This document shows, piece after piece, positions 47,576 to 47,849 of a DNA stretch of 47,849 nt. The stretch spans positions 1-47,849 of the forward strand of contig RPFO01001156.1 of the NCBI GenBank assembly GCA_009746045.1, written 5' to 3'. Position 1 is the stretch's first letter. Every line of letters starts with the position of its first letter. The DNA is from Mesostigma viride (lineage: Eukaryota > Streptophyta > Mesostigmatophyceae > Mesostigmatales > Mesostigmataceae). The notes under the pieces are model-generated. The model searched no databases. It was not told the DNA's origin and saw only the letters and a list, made by a program, of their open reading frames with translations. The translations under genes were made by a program, and so were the position numbers.

Positions 47576-47849
47576 CAGGTGATACACAACTGCCGCCAGT
47601 ACAACAGCGGGTCGCTGCGTACCTGCCGCGGGAAGGAGGGGGGTGATACATACACAAATACCGTACAGGTGATACACAATTGCCGCCAGTACAACAGCGG
47701 GTCGCTGCGTACCTGCCGCGGGAAGGAGGGGGGTGATACACAAATAGTCAAATACCATACAGGTGATACACAACTGCCGCCAGTATAACAGCGGGTTGCT
47801 GCGTACCTGCAGTGGGAAGGAGGGGGGTGGTACACAACTAGACCGGCCT
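47576..47849. repeat. Complex minisatellite, copy B continuation
   Basis: Same modules as 4,128-4,636 (GATACACAACTGCCGCCAGT; CAACAGCGGGTCGCTGCGTA; GATACACAAATACCGTACAG), three long modules before the window ends. It directly continues copy B after excision of the TA transposon. Confidence 0.92.

Overview
The window looks like nuclear DNA of a unicellular green alga, most likely prasinophyte-like (inference). The support is GT-AG intron signatures on the minus strand at 12.9-14.7 kb, a TTTAGGG telomere-type tract, high GC, and very dense transposons and satellites. It contains almost no ordinary host genes. It is a stack of nested mobile elements, the largest being an integrated, decaying DNA virus of the Polinton-like/virophage class.

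Layout. 0.49-4.6 kb is copy A of a ~3.6-kb direct repeat with a (GA)n tract, ending in a minisatellite. 4.6-9 kb holds a tandem duplication with a perfect 25-bp hairpin, a CACTA-like MITE, and an element with palindromic ends. 9-13 kb holds retroposons sharing a stem-loop 3' end; one carries an intact LINE-ORF1-like protein, and a perfect ~900-bp GGAT array lies beside them. 12.9-15 kb holds exons of a minus-strand host gene. About 15.2-40.3 kb is the virus-like element, bounded by diverged terminal inverted repeats. 40.3-43.9 kb is copy B of the 3.6-kb repeat, and a 3.69-kb TA-flanked DNA transposon (43,880-47,573) sits inside it before its minisatellite resumes.

The virus-like element encodes a large beta-rich, probably fibre-like surface protein (minus strand), a coiled-coil protein, a packaging ATPase of the A32/FtsK-HerA type, a small unknown protein, a tyrosine recombinase, and a large primase-helicase (archaeo-eukaryotic primase, zinc ribbon, then a helicase resembling herpesvirus-type origin-binding proteins). 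No major capsid protein was recognised. Most of these genes carry one to three single-base frameshifts, so the copy looks dead unless the shifts are sequencing errors.

The element has itself been invaded. An 8.8-kb LTR retrotransposon (672-bp LTRs, 3 mismatches between them, 5-bp target duplication GGATT) splits the fibre-like gene exactly in frame. A 785-bp element with about 37-bp imperfect inverted ends is present three times: one copy lies nested inside another, and one lies inside the 5' end of the primase gene. Each copy is flanked by what looks like a 1-bp target duplication. This small family, found here only inside viral DNA, is the best candidate for something undescribed.
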